Shown here in pieces: positions 35,501 through 43,961 of a stretch of DNA of 64,000 nt. Below the pieces are notes generated by a model. The model worked only from the letters and a program-made list of their open reading frames with translations. It did no database searches and was not told the origin of the DNA. Position numbers and translations under genes: made by a program. Position 1 is the stretch's first letter. The number at the start of each line of letters is the position of its first letter. The stretch covers positions 6,870,989-6,934,988 of the forward strand of contig CAIIXF020000006.1 in assembly GCA_903813345.2 (NCBI GenBank). The letters are read 5' to 3'. The stretch comes from Owenia fusiformis. Taxonomy: Eukaryota > Annelida > Polychaeta > Sabellida > Oweniidae.

Positions 35501-38500
35501 GTGTAAACTATATTCCTACGCTATTATTGTTTCAGGAAGAGATCAGGAAAATATCAAATAATTGGAGAGTTGGTGAGTTAATGTAATTTTGGATGATCTT
35601 TCCAACAGTCCATCAATATTGCTAGCTACCATAAATTCATGATTTCAGCTGTATTTGACAGCTTGTATATATTTGCAGAATGGATTGAGACACGATGTAG
35701 GTCTATTAAAATAGCCCTTTATATTCAATTTTGTCCAAAGTTGCTCCATTTCGGCCACACCTGTACACACATTGTGCTATCTACCTTTGGCTGTGATTGC
35801 GTTCAGCTTCAGATATAAAGCAACACTGAGTCGCGGACTGCGTTGGGCAGATGGATGGACTGCGACTATTATAAATTCCAATTTTCTAAGTAATTGTACG
35901 TTTTCCGCTTACCAAATATCACACGAAGATGTAATTGTAACAACAGAACATGAATAATTATATTAATTCGATGTCATTTCTGATTCCTTTGTTTAAATCG
36001 GTATATTAGGGACAAATATTGACAAAATTACATTTTTTGTGGCAGATTTTGAATTCATTTGTGTTCATGCTAAACTATTGGACAGCCGAGCACCAAGAAT
36101 GCCATTGCAGGTGGAGTATGAATATGTTGATCACCGACTGGAATATACTAGCTATTCTGTAGAATATCCAAACCAATAATCTACCCCAAATCCTAACATG
36201 CCTTCCAAATTAAGTTTGGACTTACTGCCATTGTTCAGCTATAATGCGTTGTAACCTCGTTTTGAATTACGCGAGTCGCAGTCCGTGGCTTCGCCCTCGT
36301 TTTGCTTATCCCCCGTGTATATGTAGAATATAATATAGATGGCCACACATTTATAAAAGAGAGATTTTAATTTTGACAAATTAATTTCAAATTTATGGGT
36401 CAAGTTTCAAGATCCTCTATTTGTGTTTGATAGTAAAAATTGACATCTAGATTTACCCATCGTGTATTAGCACATAGCATTGTCTTATGAAATGTCCTGT
36501 AAATGAAACAAGGCAGTTTGGATTTATATTGGCTGATGCACATGCATCCTTTGGATAATTCACTCTCCCAATGTTTACAAAATCAGTGTAAACGGATTAG
36601 TTTATCTCCAAGACAATTTCAATTAAGGCTGAGTTCAATTTTCTGTTTCTCTAATTTGATTTACAACTGACAGTTTTTTCAATAAATTAGACTGCCATCT
36701 ATATAACATTATCATCCTCTTTTCCAGTTTCAACTATAGACCAATAACAAAATGGTGTTTCACATTCTTATTGTTGTACTATTTGCCGGAACTTCAGGAG
36801 CATTGGACCAATATGAAAACTATACAACTTTGGGATTTAGTAAAACAGTAGATGTGAATCCTCCAGAAACACCTGATGATAACAAGCCCTATGTTATTGC
36901 AAAGAATGAAAATGTATCAATTGATTCAAATAGAGAAAACAGTATAGCAGTTATTGATGATGGTCTCAAAAATGCTACGGTAACAGGACGAGAAAGGCCA
37001 ACAACAAATACCACAATCATAAAAGCAAGTATGGACTCAACAAAAACCAGTTCTGGGACTCCTAAACCAACACAGATGCCATTTTTACTCAGAATGGCTC
37101 TGTGTGTTCAGAAAAACAAAGGTTATTTCAACCAAAATGGAAAATTGGCAATTAACATCACAGTAACAGCCTGCTGCACATATAAAATTCAAAATCATGA
37201 CTTGAACAGTTTATTAAGAAAAGATGTGCATGCTGCAACAATTATCATTGACTTTTGGATCAGTATATTCGTAGTGTTCATTGGACTAGTGGGAAACATT
37301 GTCTCATTTGTAGTGCTATCAATTCAACCGGTTAATACAAGTTTATTCCTCTTGAAGGCTTTATCAATCACTGATGCACTCTATTGTCTTTGGTACTTGA
37401 TGTTTTCCCCTTATAATACTGCTTTTCAGTATACAAATTGGGTCTCTAATAGAGATTCAGACATTGTCCACTGGATTCCATTGAATAAATCGATGTTAAA
37501 TTTAGTCAACTTTGTTCTTCAGACTATCTCTATTTGGCTTGTCGCACTCCTCACTATAGATCGCTTTATCACAGTTTGCTTTCCTTTCAAGGCCAAACTC
37601 CTGTGCACGATGAACAAGGTAAGACTTCAAGTGGCGATTTTGGTTTGGTTTAGTATCATGTTCTGTATTCCTAGTGCTTTTCAGACAAAGGCTTATCTCT
37701 ATCCTAATCCATGTACTGGCGCACAATTGGTCGCAAGTTATCAAACTGATTTCGGAATGTCTTATGGAAGTAGTATGGTATATGATATAATACTGGATGG
37801 GTTTTTGAGGTACATAATCCCAGTAACCATGGTGTTCGCTATGAATAGTCTATTGATCAAGGCACTGAACAAAGCTGCAACCAATCGGATGCAGTTGTCA
37901 AGCGATAGCAACCAGAAAGACAACAAAAACATCACCATGGTTCTAGTTACAGTAGCAACTGTTTTCCTCATCTTGGTTCTTCCTCATCTTGGAGCAAAGA
38001 TCATGAGGACAGTTGCCTGGCTACAAAAAGACAAACAGATAAGTTTGGCAATTGATGAGTCAGTTCTCACTACAGCTCTTAAATTCCTTATGATCGCTTC
38101 CAATCTTTCGCTCCGTATCAAGTCCTCTATCAATTTCTTTCTCTATATTGTCATAAGTCAAAAGTTCAGAAAAGGTTTCTCCAAGTTGATTCATTGTGGT
38201 AGAATTCATGACGTTGATTCTCCTTCAGCTAGTCCAAGTTATAGAGAGATAGGGCCTCAGGGCTTTCAAACGAGAAATACATCATACAAGACTTCAAGCT
38301 TTAAGGTGGCTTAACTCAACTAGCCATCTTTTTACACTGTGTAGTACTTAACACAATTTCCATAACAATAAAAATCTAAGAATGGAATTGTGTATAAAAT
38401 AAACTGCAGCCCTCAAAATGGCAAGCCTTTTATTTGACACTAAGGGCTATCCATTAAATATCAAAACTCGATTCATGATTGTTTCATGTTTCTCTCAAAG

Positions 38501-41500
38501 GGTAGACAGTGTTTTCTGGATATCACAAGGAATTTAAATTCTAATGAATTTGGACATTTCTGCATCCTAAATCATCTATTTGCTCAGACACCTCAATACT
38601 TTTTTCAGATATAAAAATAGAAATGCAAAGAAAACATAAATTTTATGATTTCAACATTATATATAGTCTGTTGTGACTGTTTAATGTTGTAATTAAGTTT
38701 TAATTAATTGAGAAGGTGAATACAGGGATGTATGCCCGCATACCTAATAAATCACATTTGAGGGTAGACAGTTATATTTCAACACCCTACATTTATTTTT
38801 GAAAGCAAGTGACATTTAATTTGAAGAAAATCAATTATGTCTAATCAAGTGTTTATTTTTTATGTTTTAGGGCAGGCACGGGGGTGGACCTCTTATGTAA
38901 ATTTCAAACTGTTCCTACTGCCCAGGTCCTACTGAACGTTTAAAATTTTATTCACATTATCTGACATCCGCTTTGTAAAACATTAATTACCAAAAGTGTT
39001 ATATTTCTCTTATACTCAATTCAGCATAAATTTTCTGTATTTTACTGTTAAATATCATGAAAATATTAATTCATGTTATCTATTCGACTTTATCCTGAAT
39101 AAATATATACACTTGTAATTATATTATATAATTATAAATTATACAATAAATTGTTCTGTCATCTTATAACAAGTGACACAGGTCGATGAACTCAAAAATA
39201 AATGTGGATATTCACAAATTGTTTTGGCCAAGTAATTATTCAGGTCTCTTTCTGAGACTTCCTCCCTTTTACCTAAGTCAGTTTCAAGAGAATTTACATA
39301 ATTCAACATTTTTCATATATATATGTCGTATCAAATACCAAATCCATATCTGGATATTTAGCTAAAGATTAAATACAAGATAATACGATCACCTCAATAT
39401 TTGATACCTATTCTGTACTTACACTATATGAGTCAAAAATATTGACTATTCCATGATAAGCTAGACCCTAAGAGCACAACACAGATGCTTGAAACAAGAG
39501 AGTTCATGTAAGTAGAGTCAAAAAGTGATGCACTAACGATTCCATACAAGGATTTCTCCAGCATTGTAGTATGTGGCTGCTCTACTGGTGAAAAATCAAA
39601 ATCCGTATATTGTTTGCTGAATCATACCATGAAGGTGTTGTTTCCAAATCTTTGAATGACGGCGTAGCAGGAATGCAAAGTTTAGGAAACAATGCCTGAG
39701 TGGAATGAAGCAGCTACAATGCATTGAGTCTTGGGCTTAAATATATTCTTTTCACACATTGCAAAATATTTTCTAATAACAGAAAGAAATCAATAAAAGA
39801 ACCAATTTCAATGAAAGTTTTTGCAAGGGTCAAGTTGGTAAGTCATGTCATGTAAAATACTGTGTGCAAACTTACCTAGTTTTTAATGGTTTCACACTAA
39901 TGAGTTTGTTCACTCTGTCTACCATACCAGCTACTGAGGCCTTTAAGTTGCCCCCTCCTTCCTCCATGAATGTACCATGACCTCTGGAAATTGGTGCATC
40001 AAAATGTCACTAAGTTTAATTGCCATTTATAGAGAAGGTCATTAACAAATTAAAATATGTTCCCAGTTTGCATTGCGAGAGAATGCATAGACATAAATCA
40101 CTTCCACAACTGGTTACTTTGACGGAACCTCAATGTAACAAAATGGATGAACTTCCTGGTTACGAGTTTTTTGGTTTCTTGATTTAAACCTACTTGTCAG
40201 ATTATAATTTGGAACAAAGCTAGAAAATAAAATGTCTAGTTTTAATAAGTTTTTTCGATTTGGAATTTGTTTTGTAAATGAAGTTGCCATTCTCCATTTC
40301 GCGGTTCGCTCTTTGAATCAGAATGTTCGCAAATATGTTCTGAAAAAGCACTCAAAAAGGACAAAATTTGATTGGTCAATATTTTCCCATTATGCATTTC
40401 GCGTAGCTATTTGCGTGACCCGAAAGTTCTAAATCAAACTAATTACGCAATTTTGTTTTTACACCCGCACGCTAAATAAAACAATGACACCATCGGAAGT
40501 ATTCTTCTTTGTCATTGCTTTAATAGTCAGTATACCGAGTTTAATCAATAAAAGATTCTACAATGAACAACAAAATTCGGAAACGAGTACTATAGATTTG
40601 CTTTTGGACCACTGAACAGATTGACCTAGATAATAGCGACGTGTCTTCTTTGGTCTACTGCTCGGTTGTTTATGGGTTTTCAATGTAACTCTATAATGTA
40701 ATTTGAAGATGAATACTTTTATTCAGTTGTTGCATCGATGTTGCAGTTTGTAGTGCGGTAAGATTGGCATGAAAGTATTGAAAGTCGAATGGAATTGTTT
40801 TTTTCCAATATGGCGACTAGTCAACTGATCACGTGACCTTCTCTTCCGGAATATTTTCTCACTTTTCAATCGTCGTTTTCACCACGCTATGAATCAATAC
40901 AATGAAAAAAATAGCTGTTATATTAAGATTAATAAGAGATCAATCGTTTCTAATAATTTTTTCTGCACTCTCGTACGGGAATATGAACGAATATATCGTT
41001 TGAAAAATAGGTGTGAAAATCCCCATTTTAAACCTATGAGGGAAAACAAGGAAGTATAAATTTGTTCCTCCGCGAACTGCATCATGGGAAATATTTTGAC
41101 TTTATAAGGAAAGATTTTCGCGTCTCCTCTTTTGAAGAGGGAACAACGATTTCGAGAATTCATACATTTAGCCCCTCGCTTTTGCTACATTGACGAAAAT
41201 CCATTATATTACCAATGTATGTTACTTCGACGACTTACATCAATGTAACAAAAGCGATGGTCTAAATGCATGAATAACGGCTTTATTTAAAAATCAAATT
41301 CCAAACTGAGAGCATTTCTAAAAGCTAGACTATATTGTCTAACTTTGTCTAACAAAATGTCTAACGAAGTGTAGTATTTGGAAACTAGCCAGTGATTACT
41401 GGAGTCTCTAAAATCAAAACACAAATTCTCGGGATAAGTTCATATGGTTAAAATAACGAAATAATGAAACGTTACTGTGTGTCTACTTAGCAGTTTGTTC

Positions 41501-43961
41501 TATGTCATCCCTCCTGCTAGGTTACATTGTGGAACGCAGCCAGACACAACAATGAAGGCAACAACATATCGATATTGATCTTAGCAGAATTTTTGGAAAT
41601 TTAGATCGTCCATTTAGCAAGCTCACATGACTGATCATGTGACACATGTCTGATCACGTGACACATGTCTGATCACGTGACACGTATCTGATCACGTGAC
41701 TAGTTACTGTATCGATAATGACGTGTCATCCAACCATGTCTTCAAGGAAAGTGGAAGTAAATATTTTGGAAAATGTTTTGCGAGCATTTGCTACTGATTA
41801 TAGAAGAGGGCACGCCGAGATAGCAATGTCAAACATTGTAGGGAGGGCTGCTAAAGTCACTGGGTATTCCGAATCAGTTTTTTCAATGAAACTGCTAAAT
41901 TATAATTTTAGTCTGCTTATTGATCTATTGATTCATAAAGACCTGAAATGATGCATTCAAATAAGACCGCCACCTAAATGAAAACACAAAACATAAAGTG
42001 GTGAAAAACAACGAACTAAAGTTGAAAGATCGCAACGTTCGCTACTTTGTTCAATTCCAGAAGTCTCCAAGGGGCTGCAAATGGGAAATTTTTAAGATTT
42101 AGATTTTATAACCTCAGAATACTGCCTTCAGTGTCGTGTTTGACTGAGTTCCACAATGTAACCTAGCAGGAGGGATGACATAGAACAAACTGCTAAGTAG
42201 ACACACGGTAACATTTCATTATTTCGTTATTTTAACCATATGAACTTATCCCGAGAATTTGTGTTTTGATTTTATCCAAATTACTTGGCAAGAAGTGATT
42301 CCATCTCCTGGAGAAAAGGAAATTTAAATGCTATATAAAAACCATAATGAGAATATTTGATCTTACTCGAGTCTCTAGCCAATTCTTGGCTAGAACTAAT
42401 TCCATCTGGAACACCGTGAACTATTGTAAAATCTTTAGCCACCGTTCAATAAATTTAAGTAATATTCTAAAAACTGTCCTGTTAATATTTCAAAAATTGA
42501 AATGGTAACGGCTTGTCTTGTTGATGAAATATTAAACGTTTTCATTTAAAATAGACATCGTCCAGTTCTCCATTTTGAAAGCATGCCTCCCGCTATAGCG
42601 AAAAGACAAAATGGCCGCGCTTGTTTTAAAATATTTCTTTCAGTTTTATTTTAATTTTTGTGAGTAAATATCCTGCAAAGTAGACGAATGTATGAACTAG
42701 GACTGCGTGTAAAGATAAATGAAGGTGAGCTTATTATGTTTACATCAATAAAAATAAGACGGCTGGGCAATTTACTACTTTTTGCAAGGCCTGACTTCGT
42801 CGCTAACATGCTAAATATAAGAGTTAGCTGACGTTTGGGAGTCTGACTTACCTTCTAAAGGTTAGAACCCGAATCTTAATGAAACCATATCACCTTTGTT
42901 CCGTCAACCATGGAGCATTTGCCACAACATCCAAGAGGTAAATCATGGACCGAGAAAATGAATGATTTCCTTGTAAGTTCCGGAAGTTTCAATACGAAAA
43001 ATTACCGAACATATATGAAAACCGAATATTTGTTCGTTGTTTTCACGATTTACAGGTTCGTATGTTCTTCAATGTTTTGGTCTAAATTATAAAGCATCAC
43101 CAACAGGTCTTACTCTATTAATCGACTAATACAGCAGACGGCTCATATTTCTACGTAGCATTTCGTTCAGACAAATAGTGGGACTGTAGATCACGCAGTT
43201 TCGTTCGTTGCGTACTTCACTCGAAATTGGTAATTTTATATTGGCTACTTCACTTAGCTTGGCGGATGTAGAACATTGCTTAATATTCTTTTAATTTTCA
43301 CACCAGACATGCTTGGTTGACACGTCAACAAAGTAAAGTTCAAGGGTCAATGCGTTATTTCGTGATAACTACAACGCCTTCCTGAAAGTCAACATTGATG
43401 AAAAATGAAAAAGTCGGAAAAGCATTTACACTAATTTCTATCAAATGCTATGTTTATGCATCATCATCGACGCAACAAAGGTGATATGGTTTCATTAAGA
43501 TTCGGGTTCTAACCTTTAGAAAGTAAGTCAGACTCCCAAACGTCAGCTAACTCTTATATTTAGCATGTTAGCGACGAAGTCAGGCCTTGCAAAAAGTAGT
43601 AAAGGCAAACTCAAAACAACAAAGAGTGTCTTATTTATATATACTCAGTGGCCATAGAATATGGTAAATTTGATCAATCGTGATTGAAACAAACACATAT
43701 TGCGTGATTTTGCCTAAATCATTTGGATTTAGATCATGAGAAAATGAGAAAAAATGTACTGCTAACAAAGTGGGCGATAATATAGTATGTTGTCATATCA
43801 ATCAAGATTTTGAGTTAATGGAAACCTTCCTAATATTTATAATCTTACCTCATGAAACCAGATTCTGAGGTTATCACATCGCCGGGTGATACAAGATGCA
43901 AAGGACCTACAGGCTCCAAAGAATCCCTCAAAACGCGAGACGATGCCAATTTTATATCCAT
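20451..43961 (-). CDS. exosome complex component RRP4 (EXOSC2), complete eight-exon gene, 291 aa
   Basis: Exons 43961-43849, 39983-39876, 28681-28546, 24671-24606, 24373-24305, 24001-23825, 22141-22013 and 20528-20451 join in frame (876 nt with stop). The product is 291 residues against 293 in human EXOSC2, and similarity runs end to end. Rrp4 is one of three S1/KH cap subunits on the RNA exosome ring, guiding RNA into the 3'-5' degradation channel in nucleus and cytoplasm. Visible landmarks: SPGDVI and GFMRGHGTF in the N-terminal domain (1-75); the S1 domain (~80-160) with VGRI-type strands ([19 protein letters not shown]) and [11 protein letters not shown]; the KH domain (~165-255) with the GNNG loop at 197-200 and VIARLRNCI. 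The ATG is the first after an in-frame TGA. An overlapping 7-codon upstream ORF (starting 14 bases before the ATG) could dampen initiation. A GPCR lies in intron 2 on the other strand. Confidence 0.95.
20693..21537. mobile_element. element with ATCCCAACGAAC ends and (GGAC/TGAC)n tail, copy 1
   Basis: Begins GGCAACTCCGCGGAGTAGC then AATCCCAACGAAC and ends CCGAACTTCGTTCGTTGGGAT, so the ends form a short inverted repeat. Just before the right end is a long GGAC/TGAC tetranucleotide run (21370-21495). Internal GCGGCGGCCATCTTGAAAA. No transposase. Related copies at 31126-32078 and 59602-60887 and a solo left end near 27826. Lies in EXOSC2 intron 7. Confidence 0.75.
22013..22141 (-). CDS. EXOSC2 exon 7
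   Basis: 129 nt, phase 0, encoding [20 protein letters not shown] to [10 protein letters not shown]; matches the human DREVISRLRNCI and YCYEAS segments. Donor TCA/GTAAGA. Confidence 0.95.
23008..23554. mobile_element. mariner-like foldback MITE (CAGGGTGGTAAAG ends)
   Basis: Left end CAGGGTGGTAAAGAAAACTGG and right end, reverse-complemented, CAGGGTGGTAAAAAAAACGG. The arms pair over roughly 150 bp (for example CATGACCATCAGATTGATAG against CTATCAGTCTGATGGTCATG). The CAGGGTG start is typical of Tc1/mariner-type elements; the TA duplication is seen only on the left. No transposase. Confidence 0.7.
23629..23805. repeat. local direct duplication, copy 1
   Basis: Sequence from ACTGAAATACATGAGGTTG to GAACCAGTACCTTAGATC is repeated with few differences at 25399-25588 in the same orientation, within EXOSC2. 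A second adjacent segment, 25308-25390, is itself repeated at 25597-25678. Confidence 0.8.
23825..24001 (-). CDS. EXOSC2 exon 6
   Basis: 177 nt, phase 0, encoding [20 protein letters not shown] to TGGFVQNLE. Contains the KH-domain loop GNNG followed by YIWICPT, the hallmark of the Rrp4 KH fold. Confidence 0.95.
24305..24373 (-). CDS. EXOSC2 exon 5
   Basis: 69 nt encoding [20 protein letters not shown] then YGK, the end of the S1 domain. Acceptor CCACAG; donor AAG/GTATTG, not a strong consensus. Confidence 0.93.
24606..24671 (-). CDS. EXOSC2 exon 4
   Basis: 66 nt, phase 0, encoding [19 protein letters not shown] and IIS; corresponds to human RRRSAEDELAMRGFLQEGD. The donor AGT/GTATCC is weak for a 5' splice site but is the one that keeps ISAEVQ in frame. 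Confidence 0.88.
25399..25588. repeat. local direct duplication, copy 2
   Basis: Second copy of 23629-23805. It is flanked on both sides by the smaller duplicated block 25308-25390 / 25597-25678 (GGCTCTGATTTTTGCTATGA), so the larger block appears inserted between two copies of the smaller one. Confidence 0.8.
26248..26670 (+). mobile_element. MITE with CAGATGCGAGTAG ends, carrying a CTCF-like site
   Basis: Ends CAGATGCGAGTAGGTAGTTAC and, reverse-complemented, CCAGATGCGAGTAGAAATAA. Shares its whole body with copies at 16209 (reverse) and 52403 (same strand) and part with 48090. It carries CCACCAGGTGGC at 26277-26288. No coding sequence. Confidence 0.75.
28546..28681 (-). CDS. EXOSC2 exon 3
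   Basis: 136 nt encoding [18 protein letters not shown] to [11 protein letters not shown], the first half of the S1 RNA-binding domain. The first base completes the Arg codon from exon 2. Separated from exon 2 by an 11.2-kb intron. Confidence 0.95.
29560..30400. repeat. diverged relative of the AGGTCA-rich array
   Basis: Contains TGATGACCTTTGACCTT, GGTCACTGAAGGTCAAG and GTCAGATTTGAACT blocks in the same order as units at 9524-10897, plus a GACGGATGGACGGACC run near 30350. One unit only, so this looks like an element with a single internal module. Confidence 0.55.
31126..32078. mobile_element. element with ATCCCATCGAAC ends, copy 2
   Basis: Starts TTAAAACCAGAACAACGGC, then AACGCCAAAGCGTAGCG and AATCCCATCGAAC. 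Ends with GGACGGACGGAGGCGTTCC then CCGAACTTCGTTCGATGGG. The interior repeats blocks with GGCCATTTTTCAAAATGG. It is the inverse-orientation sister of 59602-60887, with closely matching end segments. Confidence 0.8.
34969..36317. mobile_element. 1.35-kb non-autonomous DNA transposon with ~55-bp TIRs
   Basis: Starts CACGGGGGATAAGCAAAACG and ends with the exact inverse; the inverted repeats are essentially identical for about 53 bp, ending CGACTCGCGTAA. TATAT flanks both sides (34964-34968, 36318-36322), suggesting a 5-bp duplication, though the A/T palindrome leaves 2-5 bp possible. The octamer GGACTGCG or its complement occurs about six times inside: twice in the TIRs and near 35403, 35466, 35835 and 35857. 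No transposase. Near-identical TIRs imply recent mobility. Confidence 0.85.
36752..38314 (+). CDS. rhodopsin-type GPCR, peptide-receptor-like, nested in EXOSC2 intron 2
   Basis: 520-residue receptor in one exon. Signal peptide ~1-17 ([14 protein letters not shown]), then an unusually long ~145-residue Thr/Asn-rich ectodomain with several N-glycosylation sequons (NYT, NVS, NAT, NTT, NIT). TM1 ~164-191 has GN; TM2 ~199-222 has SITDAL; TM3 ~246-268 is followed by DRF (270-272) in place of DRY; TM4 ~292-311; TM5 ~343-371 with Pro; TM6 ~394-418 has FLILVLP; TM7 ~441-468 has NFFLY (461-465) in place of NPxxY. SSINFFLY and the following QKFRK are typical of FMRFamide/TRH-receptor-like groups in invertebrates; ligand unknown. 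Lys sits where the conserved TM3 Cys (3.25) should be. TTTTCCAG at 36720-36727 may be an acceptor for a 5' UTR exon. Confidence 0.9.
   Translation: MVFHILIVVLFAGTSGALDQYENYTTLGFSKTVDVNPPETPDDNKPYVIAKNENVSIDSNRENSIAVIDDGLKNATVTGRERPTTNTTIIKASMDSTKTSSGTPKPTQMPFLLRMALCVQKNKGYFNQNGKLAINITVTACCTYKIQNHDLNSLLRKDVHAATIIIDFWISIFVVFIGLVGNIVSFVVLSIQPVNTSLFLLKALSITDALYCLWYLMFSPYNTAFQYTNWVSNRDSDIVHWIPLNKSMLNLVNFVLQTISIWLVALLTIDRFITVCFPFKAKLLCTMNKVRLQVAILVWFSIMFCIPSAFQTKAYLYPNPCTGAQLVASYQTDFGMSYGSSMVYDIILDGFLRYIIPVTMVFAMNSLLIKALNKAATNRMQLSSDSNQKDNKNITMVLVTVATVFLILVLPHLGAKIMRTVAWLQKDKQISLAIDESVLTTALKFLMIASNLSLRIKSSINFFLYIVISQKFRKGFSKLIHCGRIHDVDSPSASPSYREIGPQGFQTRNTSYKTSSFKVA
38367..38372 (+). terminator. 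candidate poly(A) signal of the first GPCR
   Basis: AATAAA 53 bases past the stop codon; a second AATAAA follows near 38397. Position fits a short 3' UTR. Confidence 0.5.
39876..39983 (-). CDS. EXOSC2 exon 2
   Basis: 108 nt encoding GHGTFMEEG to [12 protein letters not shown] and part of the next Arg. Contains [14 protein letters not shown], matching the human ASVAGSVERVNKLI segment as recalled. Acceptor TTTCCAG, donor CTAG/GTAAGT. Confidence 0.95.
41410..42273. mobile_element. 864-bp element with ~130-bp TIRs and a transposase N-terminus-like ORF
   Basis: Left arm starts AAAATCAAAACACAAATTCTC and the right arm is its inverse ending GTGTTTTGATTTT; the arms share CTACTTAGCAGTTTGTTCTA and CTGCTAGGTTACATTGTGG. 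A 77-codon frame (41718-41951, +) reads [20 protein letters not shown] then [15 protein letters not shown]. That resembles the helix-turn-helix start of some IS630/Tc1-like transposases in invertebrate repeats. The rest of a transposase is absent, so the element is probably non-autonomous. Confidence 0.65.
41631..41706. repeat. four 19-bp repeats each with a TCACGTGA-type E-box
   Basis: Units of the form CTGATCACGTGACACATGT at 41631, 41650, 41669 and 41688. The first has TCATGTGA instead of TCACGTGA. Lies inside the 41410-42273 element. Confidence 0.85.
42772..43602. mobile_element. 831-bp element with ~130-bp TIRs
   Basis: Left end TTACTACTTTTTGCAAGGCC and the right end its inverse; the arms match through GACTTCGTCGCTAACATGC, GTTAGCTGACGTTTGGGAG and CCATATCACCTTTGTT. 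No coding sequence identified. Sits ~250 bp downstream of EXOSC2 exon 1, inside intron 1. Confidence 0.8.
43849..43961 (-). CDS. EXOSC2 exon 1
   Basis: Encodes residues 1-38, [11 protein letters not shown] to SESGFMR, with the VSPGD motif of Rrp4 N-termini. Donor ATGAG/GTAAGA, phase 2. Just upstream an out-of-frame ATGAAACCG opens a 7-codon ORF that overlaps this start codon. Confidence 0.93.

Larger units (their letters stand above)
28682..39875 (-). other. EXOSC2 intron 2 (11.2 kb), host of a GPCR
   Basis: Hosts the plus-strand GPCR at 36752-38314, an AGGTCA-type repeat (29560-30400) and mobile elements at 31126-32078 and 34969-36317. Block 29281-29390 is a diverged duplicate of 30733-30840, flanking the AGGTCA-type repeat. 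The stretches 32080-34950 and 38400-39870 are AT-rich with nothing recognisable. Confidence 0.65.
39984..43848 (-). other. EXOSC2 intron 1
   Basis: 3.9-kb intron with two long-TIR elements (41410-42273 and 42772-43602). The intervening and flanking sequence, including 39984-41400, shows no further exon. TGATCACGTGACC occurs at about 40828. Confidence 0.65.

Noticed and set aside
42910-43092. 60-codon ORF inside the TTACTAC-TIR element
   Set aside because: No recognisable domain, and its start lies in or next to the terminal inverted repeat; likely chance.
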